64,000 nt of DNA, taken from Bacillota bacterium (GTDB taxonomy: Bacteria; Bacillota; Clostridia; Christensenellales; UMGS416). Shown here piece after piece: positions 44,540-53,136 of this stretch; the stretch's first letter is position 1; each line of letters opens with the position of its first letter. The notes below the pieces were generated by a model that was not told the DNA's origin, did no database searches, and was given only the letters and a program-made list of their open reading frames with translations. Location of the stretch: positions 13,465 through 77,464 of the forward strand of contig JAEYPH010000015.1 in assembly GCA_023410875.1 (NCBI GenBank). Reading direction: 5' to 3'. A program made the translations under genes and the position numbers.

Positions 44540-44597
44540 TTGACTGATCAGTCAAATCGAAGTACAATGTATACATACGAATTGACTGATCAGTCAA
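44540..44597 (+). promoter_or_regulatory. TetR promoter with two identical operators
   Basis: TTGACTGATCAGTCAA, a perfect 16-bp palindrome, occurs at 44540-44555 and 44582-44597, 42 bp apart. The first supplies the -35 (TTGACT); TACAAT (44563-44568) is the -10 at 17 bp; the second covers the early transcript and touches the AGGAG ribosome site. The arrangement indicates autorepression. Confidence 0.8.
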
Positions 44598-44607
44598 AGG
44601 AGACGTC

Positions 44608-45243
44608 ATGGTTCAAGCATCCTTTCTCAAGCTGCCGGAGCAGCGCAAGGCGGCCATCCTCCAGAGCGGAACGACAGAGTTTGCCGCGAAGTCCTACAGC
44701 GACGCCAGCACCGACGAGATCACGAAGAGCTGCGGCATCTCCAAGGGGCTGCTCTTTCATTACTTCGGCAGCAAGCGCGACTTCTACTTGTACTGCCTGG
44801 AGCAGGCCCTGGCGAAGGTCGTCGCCGACACGCCACCACCAGAGGCGGGGGATTTTTACGGGATCATTTTTTCAATGATGGATGAGAAGATCCGGCTGTG
44901 CCGGCAGTTCCCCGACGAAACGCGCCTTTTGAACATGGCCGCCAGGGAGACAGGCAAAGAGGTTCAAGAAGACAAGAACAAGTTCATTGCCGGTTCTCTC
45001 GCGCACACAAGAGCCCAATCGGCGCGGACCATGGCGCGGGCGGTCGGTACGCTGCGACTGAAACACACCGACCGGGAAAGGGCTACGGTGGCATTGTCGG
45101 TGTACGCAGGCGCGCTGATCCGAACCTATATGGAAACCTACCAGGAAAAGCCGGATGAATTCTTTGAGAGAGCCGGCGAAATCCAGAGGGAAATCCGCGA
45201 ATACCTGGACCTGATGCTGTACGGCATCGTGAAGGAGGATTGA
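44608..45243 (+). CDS. TetR-family regulator
   Basis: A 211-residue TetR-type repressor. The N-terminal HTH is ILQSGTTEFAAKSYSDASTDEITKSCGISKGLLFHYFGSKRDFY. The rest is a helical ligand domain without recognisable binding residues. Duplicate operators cover its own promoter. A ligase-like gene follows by three bases, and the pair is likely one operon, so the ligand is probably the substrate or product of that enzyme, for example an acyl or aryl acid. This is inference. Confidence 0.9.
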   Translation: MVQASFLKLPEQRKAAILQSGTTEFAAKSYSDASTDEITKSCGISKGLLFHYFGSKRDFYLYCLEQALAKVVADTPPPEAGDFYGIIFSMMDEKIRLCRQFPDETRLLNMAARETGKEVQEDKNKFIAGSLAHTRAQSARTMARAVGTLRLKHTDRERATVALSVYAGALIRTYMETYQEKPDEFFERAGEIQREIREYLDLMLYGIVKED

Positions 45244-45246
45244 AGA

Positions 45247-46617
45247 ATGAAGAAAATCGGCATGCTCAAGGCCCTGCTGCTCTGCTCGCGCTACAGGAAG
45301 ATGAGCGAGGCGCAAAGGGCTCAAGTCCGCGACCGGCGCCTGCGGGAGATCGTGTCCTTCGCCAGGGCCAACAGCCCCTACTATGGAAAAGCATACAAAG
45401 ACGTTGCAGACGGGTTCCGGCTTACCGACCTGCCGGTCGTGAGCAAGGTGGACCTGATGGCCCACTTCGACGACTGGATCACCGACCGCGGCGTCCGGCT
45501 GGCCGACGTGCACGCGTTCATGGGCGATCTGGACAACGTCGGGCGCAAGTTCCGCGGCGAATACCTCGTGTTCACGACCAGCGGCTCCACGGGCAACCCG
45601 CTGGTGATGCTGTGTGACGCGACGACCAACAACGTGATGGGCGCCATCAGCGCCGGGCGCGCCTTCGCCCGCTCCAGCGACCTGATGGCCTTCATGAAAC
45701 GCGGAGGCAAGTCCATCGGCGTGTTCGCCACCGGCGGCTTCTATCTGGGCGCCAGCTCAGTGCGCGCGCGGCTGCTGGCCGCGCCGTGGAAGCGCAGGCA
45801 GATGGCGGTCACGAGCTCGCTGCTGCCCGTTTCCAGGATCGTGCAGGAGCTCAACGCCTTTGGGCCGGTCATGCTGGGCGGATACCCGACCGCGCTGGAG
45901 CTGCTCATCGACGAGCAGAAGGCCGGGCGGCTGCACATACGCCCGGTGATCATCATGACCGGCGGCGAATATCTGTCCGAGGACCTGCGCCAGCGCCTGC
46001 AGGATGCCTTCGGCTGCTATGTGCAGACGGCCTACGCCTGCACCGAGGGCGGAACCGTCGCGTGCGAGTGCACCGAGCACCACTTCCACATCAATGACGA
46101 CTGGATCATCGTGGAACCCGTGGACGCCCACAACCGGCCGGTGCCCGACGGCGTGCAGTCGGACAAGATCCTGCTGACCAACCTGTATAACTTCACGCAG
46201 CCCTTCATCCGCTATGAGGTGACCGACCGCGTGGCCATGCACCACGAACCTTGCGCCTGTGGCAACCCCGCGCCGTGGCTCACGCTGGAGGGGCGCACCG
46301 ACGACATTGTAAGCTTTGTGGAAGGCGACAAAGAGATCAAAATTCCGCCGCTTTCAATCTACGCAACGCTCAAGGAAGTGCACGAAATCCAGCGGTTCCA
46401 GTTGGTTGCCCACCGGAACAACAGGATTGAGCTTCGGCTTATCCCCGTTGAGGGCTTCGCCAAGGTTGAGGCGTTCGACCTAGCCAAGGAGGTACTGGAG
46501 AGGTACCTCAAGACCCACGGCGTGAAGAGCATCGACATCACGCTCTCTCCGGAAGAGCCCCTGCAGCATCCTCAGAGCGGAAAGTTCAAGCACATCATCA
46601 ACGCAAAGGATATATGA
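45247..46617 (+). CDS. Phenylacetate-CoA ligase-like adenylate-forming enzyme
   Basis: A 456-residue member of the PaaK/FadD-like adenylating superfamily. The ATP loop is FTTSGSTGNPLVM near residue 117; CYVQTAYACTEGGTVACEC is the next core motif, and the C-terminal domain starts near LTLEGRTDDIV. Enzymes of this branch activate aryl or other carboxylates, or are homologous to coenzyme F390 synthetases. A CxC pair (PCACGN) is present around residue 338. Substrate unknown; the TetR gene upstream should regulate it. Confidence 0.85.
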   Translation: MKKIGMLKALLLCSRYRKMSEAQRAQVRDRRLREIVSFARANSPYYGKAYKDVADGFRLTDLPVVSKVDLMAHFDDWITDRGVRLADVHAFMGDLDNVGRKFRGEYLVFTTSGSTGNPLVMLCDATTNNVMGAISAGRAFARSSDLMAFMKRGGKSIGVFATGGFYLGASSVRARLLAAPWKRRQMAVTSSLLPVSRIVQELNAFGPVMLGGYPTALELLIDEQKAGRLHIRPVIIMTGGEYLSEDLRQRLQDAFGCYVQTAYACTEGGTVACECTEHHFHINDDWIIVEPVDAHNRPVPDGVQSDKILLTNLYNFTQPFIRYEVTDRVAMHHEPCACGNPAPWLTLEGRTDDIVSFVEGDKEIKIPPLSIYATLKEVHEIQRFQLVAHRNNRIELRLIPVEGFAKVEAFDLAKEVLERYLKTHGVKSIDITLSPEEPLQHPQSGKFKHIINAKDI

Positions 46618-46618
46618 C

Positions 46619-46654
46619 AGCGCAAGAGTGGCAGACCCTGCCACTCTTGCGCTT
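46619..46654 (+). terminator. Terminator after the ligase gene
   Basis: AGCGCAAGAGTGGCAG pairs with CTGCCACTCTTGCGCT around ACC and is followed by TGC; it ends the TetR operon and faces the minus-strand gene at 46667. Confidence 0.75.
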
Positions 46655-46666
46655 GCTCCAATGTCT

Positions 46667-47239
46667 TTACTTCGCAAATCCGGTGTAAGGCAACAGCCCG
46701 GCGTCGGTCACGACTTTGCTGACGCGCCAGAAACCATCCTCGCACACGATGGTCAATGTGGCGTTATAGCTTTGGAAAGGCCCGGTAGACGTGGCCGTGA
46801 CGAACTGCAGCTTGGCCTGGAACACGTCGTCCCCAGTCTCGCGGATGGAGAGCACCTTGAAACTATCCACCCAGGGGCTGGACATGCCGGTGACCCAGTT
46901 GGGGAACGTCTTCTCCAGGTCGGCGGCGTACCTGGTCTTGAGATCGCGGGTCATCACCGCATATTGCAGCGCGGCGTTGCGCTCCTTGAGGCCCCGGGCC
47001 CACGTGAGGGCCGCACTCTCGGTGTCGCTGGAGCCCACCGCGTCGGTGGCCTGCATCAGCAGCTGGCTGCGCACCTCAAACTTATCCATGGCCTCGTTGG
47101 CGGCGAACACGCTGACACGCTCCCACCCGCAGGCCCACGCCACGCCGTTGAACAGCACAAACAGTGCCAGGAACCCGGCGATGAACACCGTGGCCAGTTT
47201 GTAGTCAGCTTTTCTGTCGAAGACACTCGGAAACTTCAT
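46667..47239 (-). CDS. Single-pass membrane protein, uncharacterised
   Basis: A 190-residue protein with one N-terminal helix (about 13-33, ATVFIAGFLALFVLFNGVAWA) and an extracytoplasmic domain that ends DGFWRVSKVVTDAGLLPYTGFAK. The domain has the feel of an NTF2-like or sporulation-associated fold (QLQFVTATSTGPFQSYNATLTIVCEDGFWRV), but I cannot assign a family with confidence. The start has GGGGGAGGG. No operon partner is visible. Confidence 0.6.
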   Translation of the reverse strand: MKFPSVFDRKADYKLATVFIAGFLALFVLFNGVAWACGWERVSVFAANEAMDKFEVRSQLLMQATDAVGSSDTESAALTWARGLKERNAALQYAVMTRDLKTRYAADLEKTFPNWVTGMSSPWVDSFKVLSIRETGDDVFQAKLQFVTATSTGPFQSYNATLTIVCEDGFWRVSKVVTDAGLLPYTGFAK

Positions 47240-47328
47240 GGCATACCCTCCCCCCTTATGGCTATGCCTATGCAGCGTACGGCAAAACATGTTAAGATAC
47301 TGCAAAACATCGACCCAGGAGGCGTGCC

Positions 47329-47856
47329 ATGACCGAGCCCACCGCCACGCTGCGCATCGCCACCGCTGCCGATCGCGACGCCATCGTTGCGATCTACCGC
47401 GAGGCCATCCGCTTTCTGAACGACCAGGGCAACCGCCAGTGGAGCGAGACGATCTACCCCACGCCCAAGACTGCCGACGACGCGCTGGAGGCGGGCACGC
47501 TGCACGTCGTGGAGATGGACGGGACCATCTGCGGCACGGTCGTCTTAAATGAAATACAGCACCCCAGCTACGCGGGCCTCACATGGCGCTACAACGACGG
47601 CCCGCAGCTGGTCATGCACACGCTGGCCGTGCACCCGGCCTTCGGCGGTCGCGGCGTCGCCACGGAGATCGTGCGCTATTCGCTGGACTACGCCCGCAGC
47701 CACGGCTATGACGCCGTGCGGCTGGACGTGTTCCCGCCCAACAAGGCCGCCGTTCGGCTGTATCAGAAGTTTGGTTTCGAGCATGTGGGGAAGGTGTACT
47801 TCGATTTCAAGGAAGAAGGTTACCGTTGGTACGACTGTTATGAATTGAAGCTGTAA
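47329..47856 (+). CDS. GNAT-family acetyltransferase
   Basis: A 175-residue GNAT protein. Motif A is HTLAVHPAFGGRGVATEIVRYSLDYA and motif B follows as YDAVRLDVFPPNKAAVRLYQKFGFEHVG. A typical stand-alone N-acetyltransferase of unknown substrate. The ATG has AGGAGG. It is followed by a strong terminator. Confidence 0.9.
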   Translation: MTEPTATLRIATAADRDAIVAIYREAIRFLNDQGNRQWSETIYPTPKTADDALEAGTLHVVEMDGTICGTVVLNEIQHPSYAGLTWRYNDGPQLVMHTLAVHPAFGGRGVATEIVRYSLDYARSHGYDAVRLDVFPPNKAAVRLYQKFGFEHVGKVYFDFKEEGYRWYDCYELKL

Positions 47857-47862
47857 AGCAGC

Positions 47863-47906
47863 AAGGGAAAGCGCCGCCCGGTATTTCCTGGGCGGCGCTT
47901 TCCCTT
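47863..47906. terminator. Strong hairpin between converging genes
   Basis: AAGGGAAAGCGCCGCCC pairs with GGGCGGCGCTTTCCCTT. It lies between the converging GNAT and small hypothetical genes and should act in both directions. Confidence 0.85.
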
Positions 47907-47914
47907 TGTGATTC

Positions 47915-48214
47915 TTACTTGATAGAAACCTGGTATGAGGTCACGGCGCTCTTCTCGCCTTCCTCACTGACCGCCCACACGGCCACCTTGTAGTTGCCCC
48001 GGGGGGCCTCAAAGGGCACCATGAAGTTGAGCGCGAAGGAGCCGTCCTCCAGCTTCTTGAAGGCCTGGCGGATGCCGTAGGCATCCACGGCAAAGATGAC
48101 GCTGCGCACCGGCGCGCTGGATGCCTCCACCTGGGCGTTTACCTTGATCATGGAGCCGGGACGCACTTCCGCGGGAAAGTTCGGTATCTTGAGCGTGCAT
48201 GTGAAATCCGACAT
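47915..48214 (-). CDS. Small Ig-like-fold protein, uncharacterised
   Basis: A 99-residue protein without a signal peptide. The strand pattern (FTCTLKIPNFPAEVRPGSMIKV, VRSVIFAVDAYGIRQAF, GNYKVAVWAVSEEGEKSAVTSYQV) suggests an immunoglobulin-like or FixG-type beta sandwich. The ATG has GGAGGTG. Function unknown. Confidence 0.6.
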   Translation of the reverse strand: MSDFTCTLKIPNFPAEVRPGSMIKVNAQVEASSAPVRSVIFAVDAYGIRQAFKKLEDGSFALNFMVPFEAPRGNYKVAVWAVSEEGEKSAVTSYQVSIK

Positions 48215-48283
48215 GATACACCTCCGAACAGTATTTAGGCTGATGGAACTATTTTACTCCAGCGATACCTTAGCGTCAACGGC

Positions 48284-48378
48284 TCGCCTGTCGCCCGCGG
48301 CGCTGTTGCGCCTCGGCGATTCAGACGACTTGTCACCAGTGCTGTTTATCTTCCGGCGATAACCGTCGCCGGAAGATA
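48284..48378 (+). repeat. GCCGGC hairpin element, copy 3, with extra hairpin
   Basis: GATTCAGACGACTTGTCA follows a short GC hairpin, then GTGCTGTTT and a perfect hairpin TATCTTCCGGCGA/TCGCCGGAAGATA (48347-48378). It is reverse in orientation to copies 2 and 4. It makes up most of the 240-bp gap between two minus-strand genes; no gene is seen there. Confidence 0.6.
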
Positions 48379-48453
48379 CCTTAGCTGTTGAATCCTCATT
48401 TTATTTTTTAGGAACGTGAAATCGCCTGCGGGGTCTGAGCCGTTTTTGATCAC

Positions 48454-49614
48454 TTAGTTGTTTCCTCCCGCCGGATAAACCGTCGGTCGGCAACGCGTAC
48501 ACGTTTCCTTCCTTGCTGAACAACCCGTTGCATTTGCAGCGAATATTACAATCTGCAGCCGCGCCGGCAGGCCCAGATAGCTGCCGTACAGTGCGGCGGC
48601 GCGGCCCAGCGCTTGCTCCTGCTCCAGGCTCAGCGGCTGAAAGGGCAGCGCCTCCACCGTCGTTGCGCCGCGGCACTCGGCGGCCTTCCATGTACCGGCC
48701 ACACGGCCATCCAGCACAATAGTGGGCTGGAACATGCCGTTGTTGCCGGGTACGACGTCGCCGTCATGCTCCCGATCCAGCACCGGGGAGCGGTCGCGGT
48801 AGCCCAGCACGTATTCGTCAAAGCCCGCCAGCAGCAGCGCACCGGCTTGCGGCTGTGGCAGCGCGGCGGCAAAGTACACGTCCCCGCCCTCGCAGACATC
48901 CCGCTCCAGCTCGCCGGCCAGCGCCAGGAGCGCCTTGCGGGTGTCGGTCAGCGTAAGGCCTGACCACCGGGCGAAGTCCTGCACACTGGCCGGGCCGTGG
49001 CTGGTGAAGTACCTCCGTGCCAGCTCCACCAGCGCTTCTTCCCGCTGCCACAGCCTGCCCTGCGGCGCCACGCCGTCCAGCAAAACAAAGGTCTCCTGCG
49101 TCCCTTGCTGGGGACCGAATGCGATGATCCCCCGCTGGGCGGCACGGCTGAGCAGGGCATAGCCCCGCTGGCCATCGGTGGATAGCCCCTCGGCGCGCAG
49201 CACGGCCAGCGCCTGCTTGCGGGTGAGCAGCCCCGACTGCCGCAGCTCCCGGCCCAGCGCCGCCTCGGCGCGGGCAAACTGCCCGTCGTCCAGCTCCAGC
49301 TGGCGCACCCGCGAGGCGCTGCCGGCGATGATGGGCGGTGTCAGCAGCGCCAGCATCCAGCGCACGTCCGCCGGCGGCACGAAGTGCAGCGTGCCGCGCA
49401 TCATCCATGTGCGCACGATGGCGCCGGCGGCGATGGTGTCGTCCACATCCTGCCGGGTGCAGCCGGTACGTGCGCCGATGGTCCACTTGCCGCTCTCATA
49501 GAGCTGCGCCTGTACGGCCCCCATGCGGGCCACCACGGCTGCCGGCCCGGCAGTGTGCGGCTCTGCCAGCCCATGGCTGTGCAGCCGCAGACGCAGCAGT
49601 CGTTCGCGCTCCAT
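48454..49614 (-). CDS. Winged-helix DNA-binding protein of the AlkZ-like family
   Basis: A 386-residue protein of the HTH_42 (AlkZ/YcaQ-like) family. It carries RMGAVQAQLYESGKWTIGART near residue 35, containing the QxQ motif linked to glycosylase activity in AlkZ, then MMRGTLHFVPPADVRWML and RYFTSHGPASVQDFARWSGL. AlkZ relatives unhook interstrand crosslinks or remove bulky bases. The last 30 residues (NATGCSARKETCTRCRP) are atypical and read into intergenic sequence, possibly the result of a lost stop. The start is an ATG with a weak site. Confidence 0.8.
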   Translation of the reverse strand: MERERLLRLRLHSHGLAEPHTAGPAAVVARMGAVQAQLYESGKWTIGARTGCTRQDVDDTIAAGAIVRTWMMRGTLHFVPPADVRWMLALLTPPIIAGSASRVRQLELDDGQFARAEAALGRELRQSGLLTRKQALAVLRAEGLSTDGQRGYALLSRAAQRGIIAFGPQQGTQETFVLLDGVAPQGRLWQREEALVELARRYFTSHGPASVQDFARWSGLTLTDTRKALLALAGELERDVCEGGDVYFAAALPQPQAGALLLAGFDEYVLGYRDRSPVLDREHDGDVVPGNNGMFQPTIVLDGRVAGTWKAAECRGATTVEALPFQPLSLEQEQALGRAAALYGSYLGLPARLQIVIFAANATGCSARKETCTRCRPTVYPAGGNN

Positions 49615-49622
49615 GCAGCCTC

Positions 49623-51224
49623 CTATTGGCCGTTCAGGAAGGGCCCGGCGATGTCCTTACGGGCATACAGCCGGTCGGTGTAGCTGTCCATCATTCCCTT
49701 CCACAGGTGGTGGTAGGAGAAGCTGGCGATCACGACGTAGTCCTCGGCGTTCAGGATGTCAGGATAGTCCTCAATGCGGTGGAAGAAGTTCTCCAGATAG
49801 AACTCCGGCTGCCCCTGGGCGCGCCACTGCTCCGGCTCCCGGCCGGTGGGCACGCAAAAGGGATTGTAGCTGCGCTCGGGGTCGCCGCTATTAAAGTTGT
49901 AGAAAATGTTGCGGTCAAAATACGGCAGCACCGACACGACCTGATCGGTGTACACCTGTCCAAAGGCTTCGTTGAAGTCGTACTGGTTCATGATGCGGCG
50001 GCCGTCTATACCGTGGTCCTGTATGTATTGCGCCTCGGCGCGGCCAGCCTCGAAGGGCAGTTGAATCTCATGGATGCTGGCGCTGGCCGTCCACACCAGC
50101 TGCACCGCCAGCACCGCCGCATAGGCCAGCGGGCCTAGAGCGCGCCACGGCAGGCGCAGGCGCTCCGGCATGCCATCGGCGGTGCGCACTTCGCCGGCCG
50201 GCCCGCCCATGGCCACCCACATCAGGCAGACCAGCCACACGGCATACAGCCCCAGGTGATAGAGCCCCAGGTACACGAAGCCCAGGAACAGCGTGAAGGG
50301 CAGATAACTCAGCACCGCCACGTGCAGCAGCTTCTTGCGGTGGAAGTAGACGCCCAGGGCGGCCAGCCCCAGCAGGCATGTGACGGCCGGCAGCAGGCCG
50401 GTGTACCACGGCGCGCCCAGCGCGAAGCCCACGGCCACATCGCTGACGAAGGCGTCCAGCGGTGCCGCGACCAGCGCATACAGCGGACGCAGGCCGCCGT
50501 AGTTCAGTATGACGCCATAGGTGTAGCGATCCGCCGGCGGCCACAGGATGGCCACGAAAACCAGCATCGCCGCGGCATAGGCCAGCAGCGCGTGGACGCG
50601 CCCATCCCGCAGCAGGCGGCCAAACCACCCCCTGCCGGTTCTGCTTTCTGCCGTGGCCATCTCCAGCAGCCACGCCAGCGCAAAGCCCGCGCCGAACAGC
50701 ATGCCGTGGGCGCTTACGCCGCCCAGCGCCGCCAGCACCACCACGTAGCGCCACGGGCGGCGGTTGCGGCTGTGGAAGCACATCGCCGCCAGCCACATAA
50801 ACAGCACGACCAGGCAATAGCTGCGGTTGACGACGGTGAACTGGAAGAATAAAAAATACGTAAAGGGCAATGTGTACCGCGCAAACCACGGGAAGGGCGA
50901 GCGGCGGATCAGCAGCGCCGCAGACAGCGCCGCCACGACCAGACTCACAGATTTCAGGCCCCATTCATAGGGCACGCCCAGCTTGGCCGGTATGGCCAGC
51001 AGCAGATACCACAGCGGCGTGTGGCCCTCATAGCGCAATTGCTGGGTCACCAGATCCCATAGTTTCATGTCCCGGGCCAGCAGCCATGCCTGCGCCTCAT
51101 CGCGCCACGGCTCGTGATGGGCGCTCACCAGCGTGACCAGCGCCACGAACAGCGCCAGCACCGCCCAGTCCCACGACCGCGCGGCCTCCACCCGGTTGCT
51201 CCATCGCTTGAGTTTCTCTGTCAT
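49623..51224 (-). CDS. GT-C type membrane glycosyltransferase
   Basis: A 533-residue protein with about 10-11 hydrophobic helices in its first 400 residues and a soluble C-terminal region. The N-terminal HHEPWRDEAQAWLLARD matches the catalytic D-E of GT-C glycosyltransferases (PMT/ArnT-like and related unclassified families), which use polyprenyl-phosphate sugars. The start chosen at MTEKLKRWSNRVEAARS has GGGAAAG upstream; the longer frame to 51401 lies inside the next gene. It is downstream of the TRIC-like gene with 35 bases between. Acceptor unknown. Confidence 0.78.
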   Translation of the reverse strand: MTEKLKRWSNRVEAARSWDWAVLALFVALVTLVSAHHEPWRDEAQAWLLARDMKLWDLVTQQLRYEGHTPLWYLLLAIPAKLGVPYEWGLKSVSLVVAALSAALLIRRSPFPWFARYTLPFTYFLFFQFTVVNRSYCLVVLFMWLAAMCFHSRNRRPWRYVVVLAALGGVSAHGMLFGAGFALAWLLEMATAESRTGRGWFGRLLRDGRVHALLAYAAAMLVFVAILWPPADRYTYGVILNYGGLRPLYALVAAPLDAFVSDVAVGFALGAPWYTGLLPAVTCLLGLAALGVYFHRKKLLHVAVLSYLPFTLFLGFVYLGLYHLGLYAVWLVCLMWVAMGGPAGEVRTADGMPERLRLPWRALGPLAYAAVLAVQLVWTASASIHEIQLPFEAGRAEAQYIQDHGIDGRRIMNQYDFNEAFGQVYTDQVVSVLPYFDRNIFYNFNSGDPERSYNPFCVPTGREPEQWRAQGQPEFYLENFFHRIEDYPDILNAEDYVVIASFSYHHLWKGMMDSYTDRLYARKDIAGPFLNGQ

Positions 51225-51259
51225 ACGGTCTTTCCCGCGCGCCGTTTGGCCGGGCGCGC

Positions 51260-51880
51260 TTATGTATTCTGTGCGTGTGAGCGGGTCGGCGCGTCGAAAT
51301 TCAGATGCACGTTGAGGCGGAAGCACACCACGCGCACCACGAAGACCACCGCCATGGCCAGATAGACCGCCGCCTGCCCCAGCACCGGCCGCGCGAACCA
51401 CAGCACCACCGCGCCCAGCAGCACCGCCGTGGCGTAGATCTCGCGGCGCAGCAGCGTGGGGATCTCCCCCACCATGATGTCGCGCAGCAGGCTGCCGCCG
51501 ATGCCGGTGACGACCGACACGAACAGGAACGCCAGCAGGTTCACCTGCGTGTCCATGGCCTTTACGCCGGCCACGATCGTGAACACGCTCAGGCCCAGCG
51601 CATCGATGACGACGAAGGGGAAGCTCCAGCGCACCCGGCCCCGCAGCGCCATCACAGCGGCGGCGCTCAGCGCGATGACCAGCGCGTACACATAGCTGGA
51701 AAAGAACGCCGGTATGCCGCGGTCCATCACGACATCACGAATCACACCGCCGCCCACCGCTGTCACCGTGGCCAGCACAAAGATGCCGAACACATCCAGG
51801 CGCTTCTCCATGGCGACGATGGCGCCCGACGCGGCAAAAGCCGCCACACCCACGACTTCGCAGATCTCCAGAACGTTCAA
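51260..51880 (-). CDS. TRIC/UPF0126-like membrane channel protein
   Basis: A 206-residue membrane protein with seven hydrophobic helices. Two repeated motifs mark the family: VTAVGGGVIRDVVMDRGIPAFF and VTGIGGSLLRDIMVGEIPTLL, the GGG(V/L)xRD pattern of TRIC-type cation channels (formerly UPF0126). These may transport potassium or small solutes. The start is TTG with GGGAGG upstream. Confidence 0.9.
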   Translation of the reverse strand: MNVLEICEVVGVAAFAASGAIVAMEKRLDVFGIFVLATVTAVGGGVIRDVVMDRGIPAFFSSYVYALVIALSAAAVMALRGRVRWSFPFVVIDALGLSVFTIVAGVKAMDTQVNLLAFLFVSVVTGIGGSLLRDIMVGEIPTLLRREIYATAVLLGAVVLWFARPVLGQAAVYLAMAVVFVVRVVCFRLNVHLNFDAPTRSHAQNT

Positions 51881-52175
51881 GGGGCCTCCCAGCGCCGTGC
51901 TTTCTACAACTGTGCAAGTATAGTATAAAACAGGTTTGTAGACAATTGAGAATTTCTTAAGATAAATAATGCACGGAGAGCCTCATCCTGTAAACAATGA
52001 TACAAGAGAAGAGGAGATAACCGACCGCCGATTGATTCGGCGGAAGGAAACGGAACGCTGGTACTAAGACGTCCAAAAGCCCGCCCGCAGGCGAAAACGT
52101 TCTTCACGAAAATGAGTATGAGGATTAAGATAAAGCTATCGCCTGGCGACATGTGCGGCAGGCGATAAAAGGCAG

Positions 52176-52229
52176 CTATCACAAGTCGTCTGAATCGCCG
52201 ATGATGCCGCAGCATTATCGGCGAAAGGC
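52176..52229 (-). repeat. GCCGGC hairpin element, copy 4
   Basis: ACAAGTCGTCTGAATCGCCG is followed by a diverged hairpin (CGATGATGC/GCATTATCG) and GAAAGG, and ends at the stop of the minus-strand gene 52230-52616. The 20-base prefix is identical to copy 2. The gap 51881-52175 holds only a small hairpin CCGCCGATTGATTCGGCGG at 52024-52042. Confidence 0.65.
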
Positions 52230-52616
52230 TCAGCCCGGCATCGCCTCGATGCGGTACGCCGCGCCATCCCAGCTCACGCCGGTCACCCGCAGGCCCTTGA
52301 GCCCCAGCTGGCCGCGGATCAGCATGTCGGTGTTGATGACTAGGATTCCGTCCTGGGCCTGGATGCCCGGAGGCAGCTTGACCAGCGCGTTCAGGTTCAC
52401 GTTGGCCGGCATCCCATCCAACGCGAACTGGGCCATGGGCGCCTCATAGCGCTGCAGGCGGATCAGGATGGGCATCATGGGCAAGATCGGGGCGATCTTC
52501 ACGTTCAACCGGGGGCCTTGTAATGTCACATCAATGGAACGGATAATGGGCGGCATCTGCACATTGGCGCGCAGGACGGCGATGGCCTCCTGCGCGGGCA
52601 GAATGATCTGCGCCAT
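52230..52616 (-). CDS. Hypothetical protein, beta-rich
   Basis: A 128-residue protein. It has no signal peptide or membrane helix. The repeated pattern of strands with PP and hydrophobic steps (ILPMMPILIRLQRYEAPMAQF, NLNALVKLPPGIQAQDGILVI) suggests a beta-sandwich. The ATG has AAAGGAAG. I do not recognise a family. Confidence 0.5.
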   Translation of the reverse strand: MAQIILPAQEAIAVLRANVQMPPIIRSIDVTLQGPRLNVKIAPILPMMPILIRLQRYEAPMAQFALDGMPANVNLNALVKLPPGIQAQDGILVINTDMLIRGQLGLKGLRVTGVSWDGAAYRIEAMPG

Positions 52617-52742
52617 GACGGCACTTCCTTTCGAGCGAGGTTTCCCTTTTAGTATATCACCGGATGAGCGCCAACGTGCACAGCAACCGGCGGCACACCA
52701 AAGGAAACCCCCGCAAGGGCAATGGCACAGCGCACAGCCTTC

Positions 52743-53111
52743 CTACCTCTTGGGGATGATCTCCAGCCAGTAACCGTCCGGATCCTCGATGAAATAGATG
52801 CCCATGGCCTTGTTCTCAAAGCAAATGCAACCCATCTCGCTGTGCAGCTTGTGGGCGGCGGCGTAATCATCCACGACAAATGCGATGTGGATCTCGTTGT
52901 CGCCCAGATTGTAGGCTTCCTCGCGGTCCTTGAGCCACGTAAGCTCGATCTGGTGGCTGGTCTCACCGTCTCCCAGGAAGATCAGGATGAAGCTGCCATC
53001 CTGGGCCTCCTTGCGGCGCAGCTCCTGCAAGCCCAGCGCCTTTTGGTAAAAGGCCAGCGAGCGCTCCAGGTTGAAAACGTTGAGGTTGGTGTGGGCAATC
53101 GTAAATTTCAT
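52743..53111 (-). CDS. Glyoxalase I-like VOC protein
   Basis: A 122-residue VOC-superfamily protein close to the lactoylglutathione lyase/SMU1112c group. The paired betaalphabetabetabeta units show IAHTNLNVFNLERSLAFYQKALGL and EIHIAFVVDDYAAAHKLH, with metal-ligand candidates His7, Glu and the terminal FIEDPDGYWLEIIPKR. True glyoxalase activity is probable but glutathione is rare in this group. The ATG has GGAGG. Confidence 0.88.
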   Translation of the reverse strand: MKFTIAHTNLNVFNLERSLAFYQKALGLQELRRKEAQDGSFILIFLGDGETSHQIELTWLKDREEAYNLGDNEIHIAFVVDDYAAAHKLHSEMGCICFENKAMGIYFIEDPDGYWLEIIPKR

Positions 53112-53136
53112 GGCTGCCTCCTCGTCCTTGGTTGGG

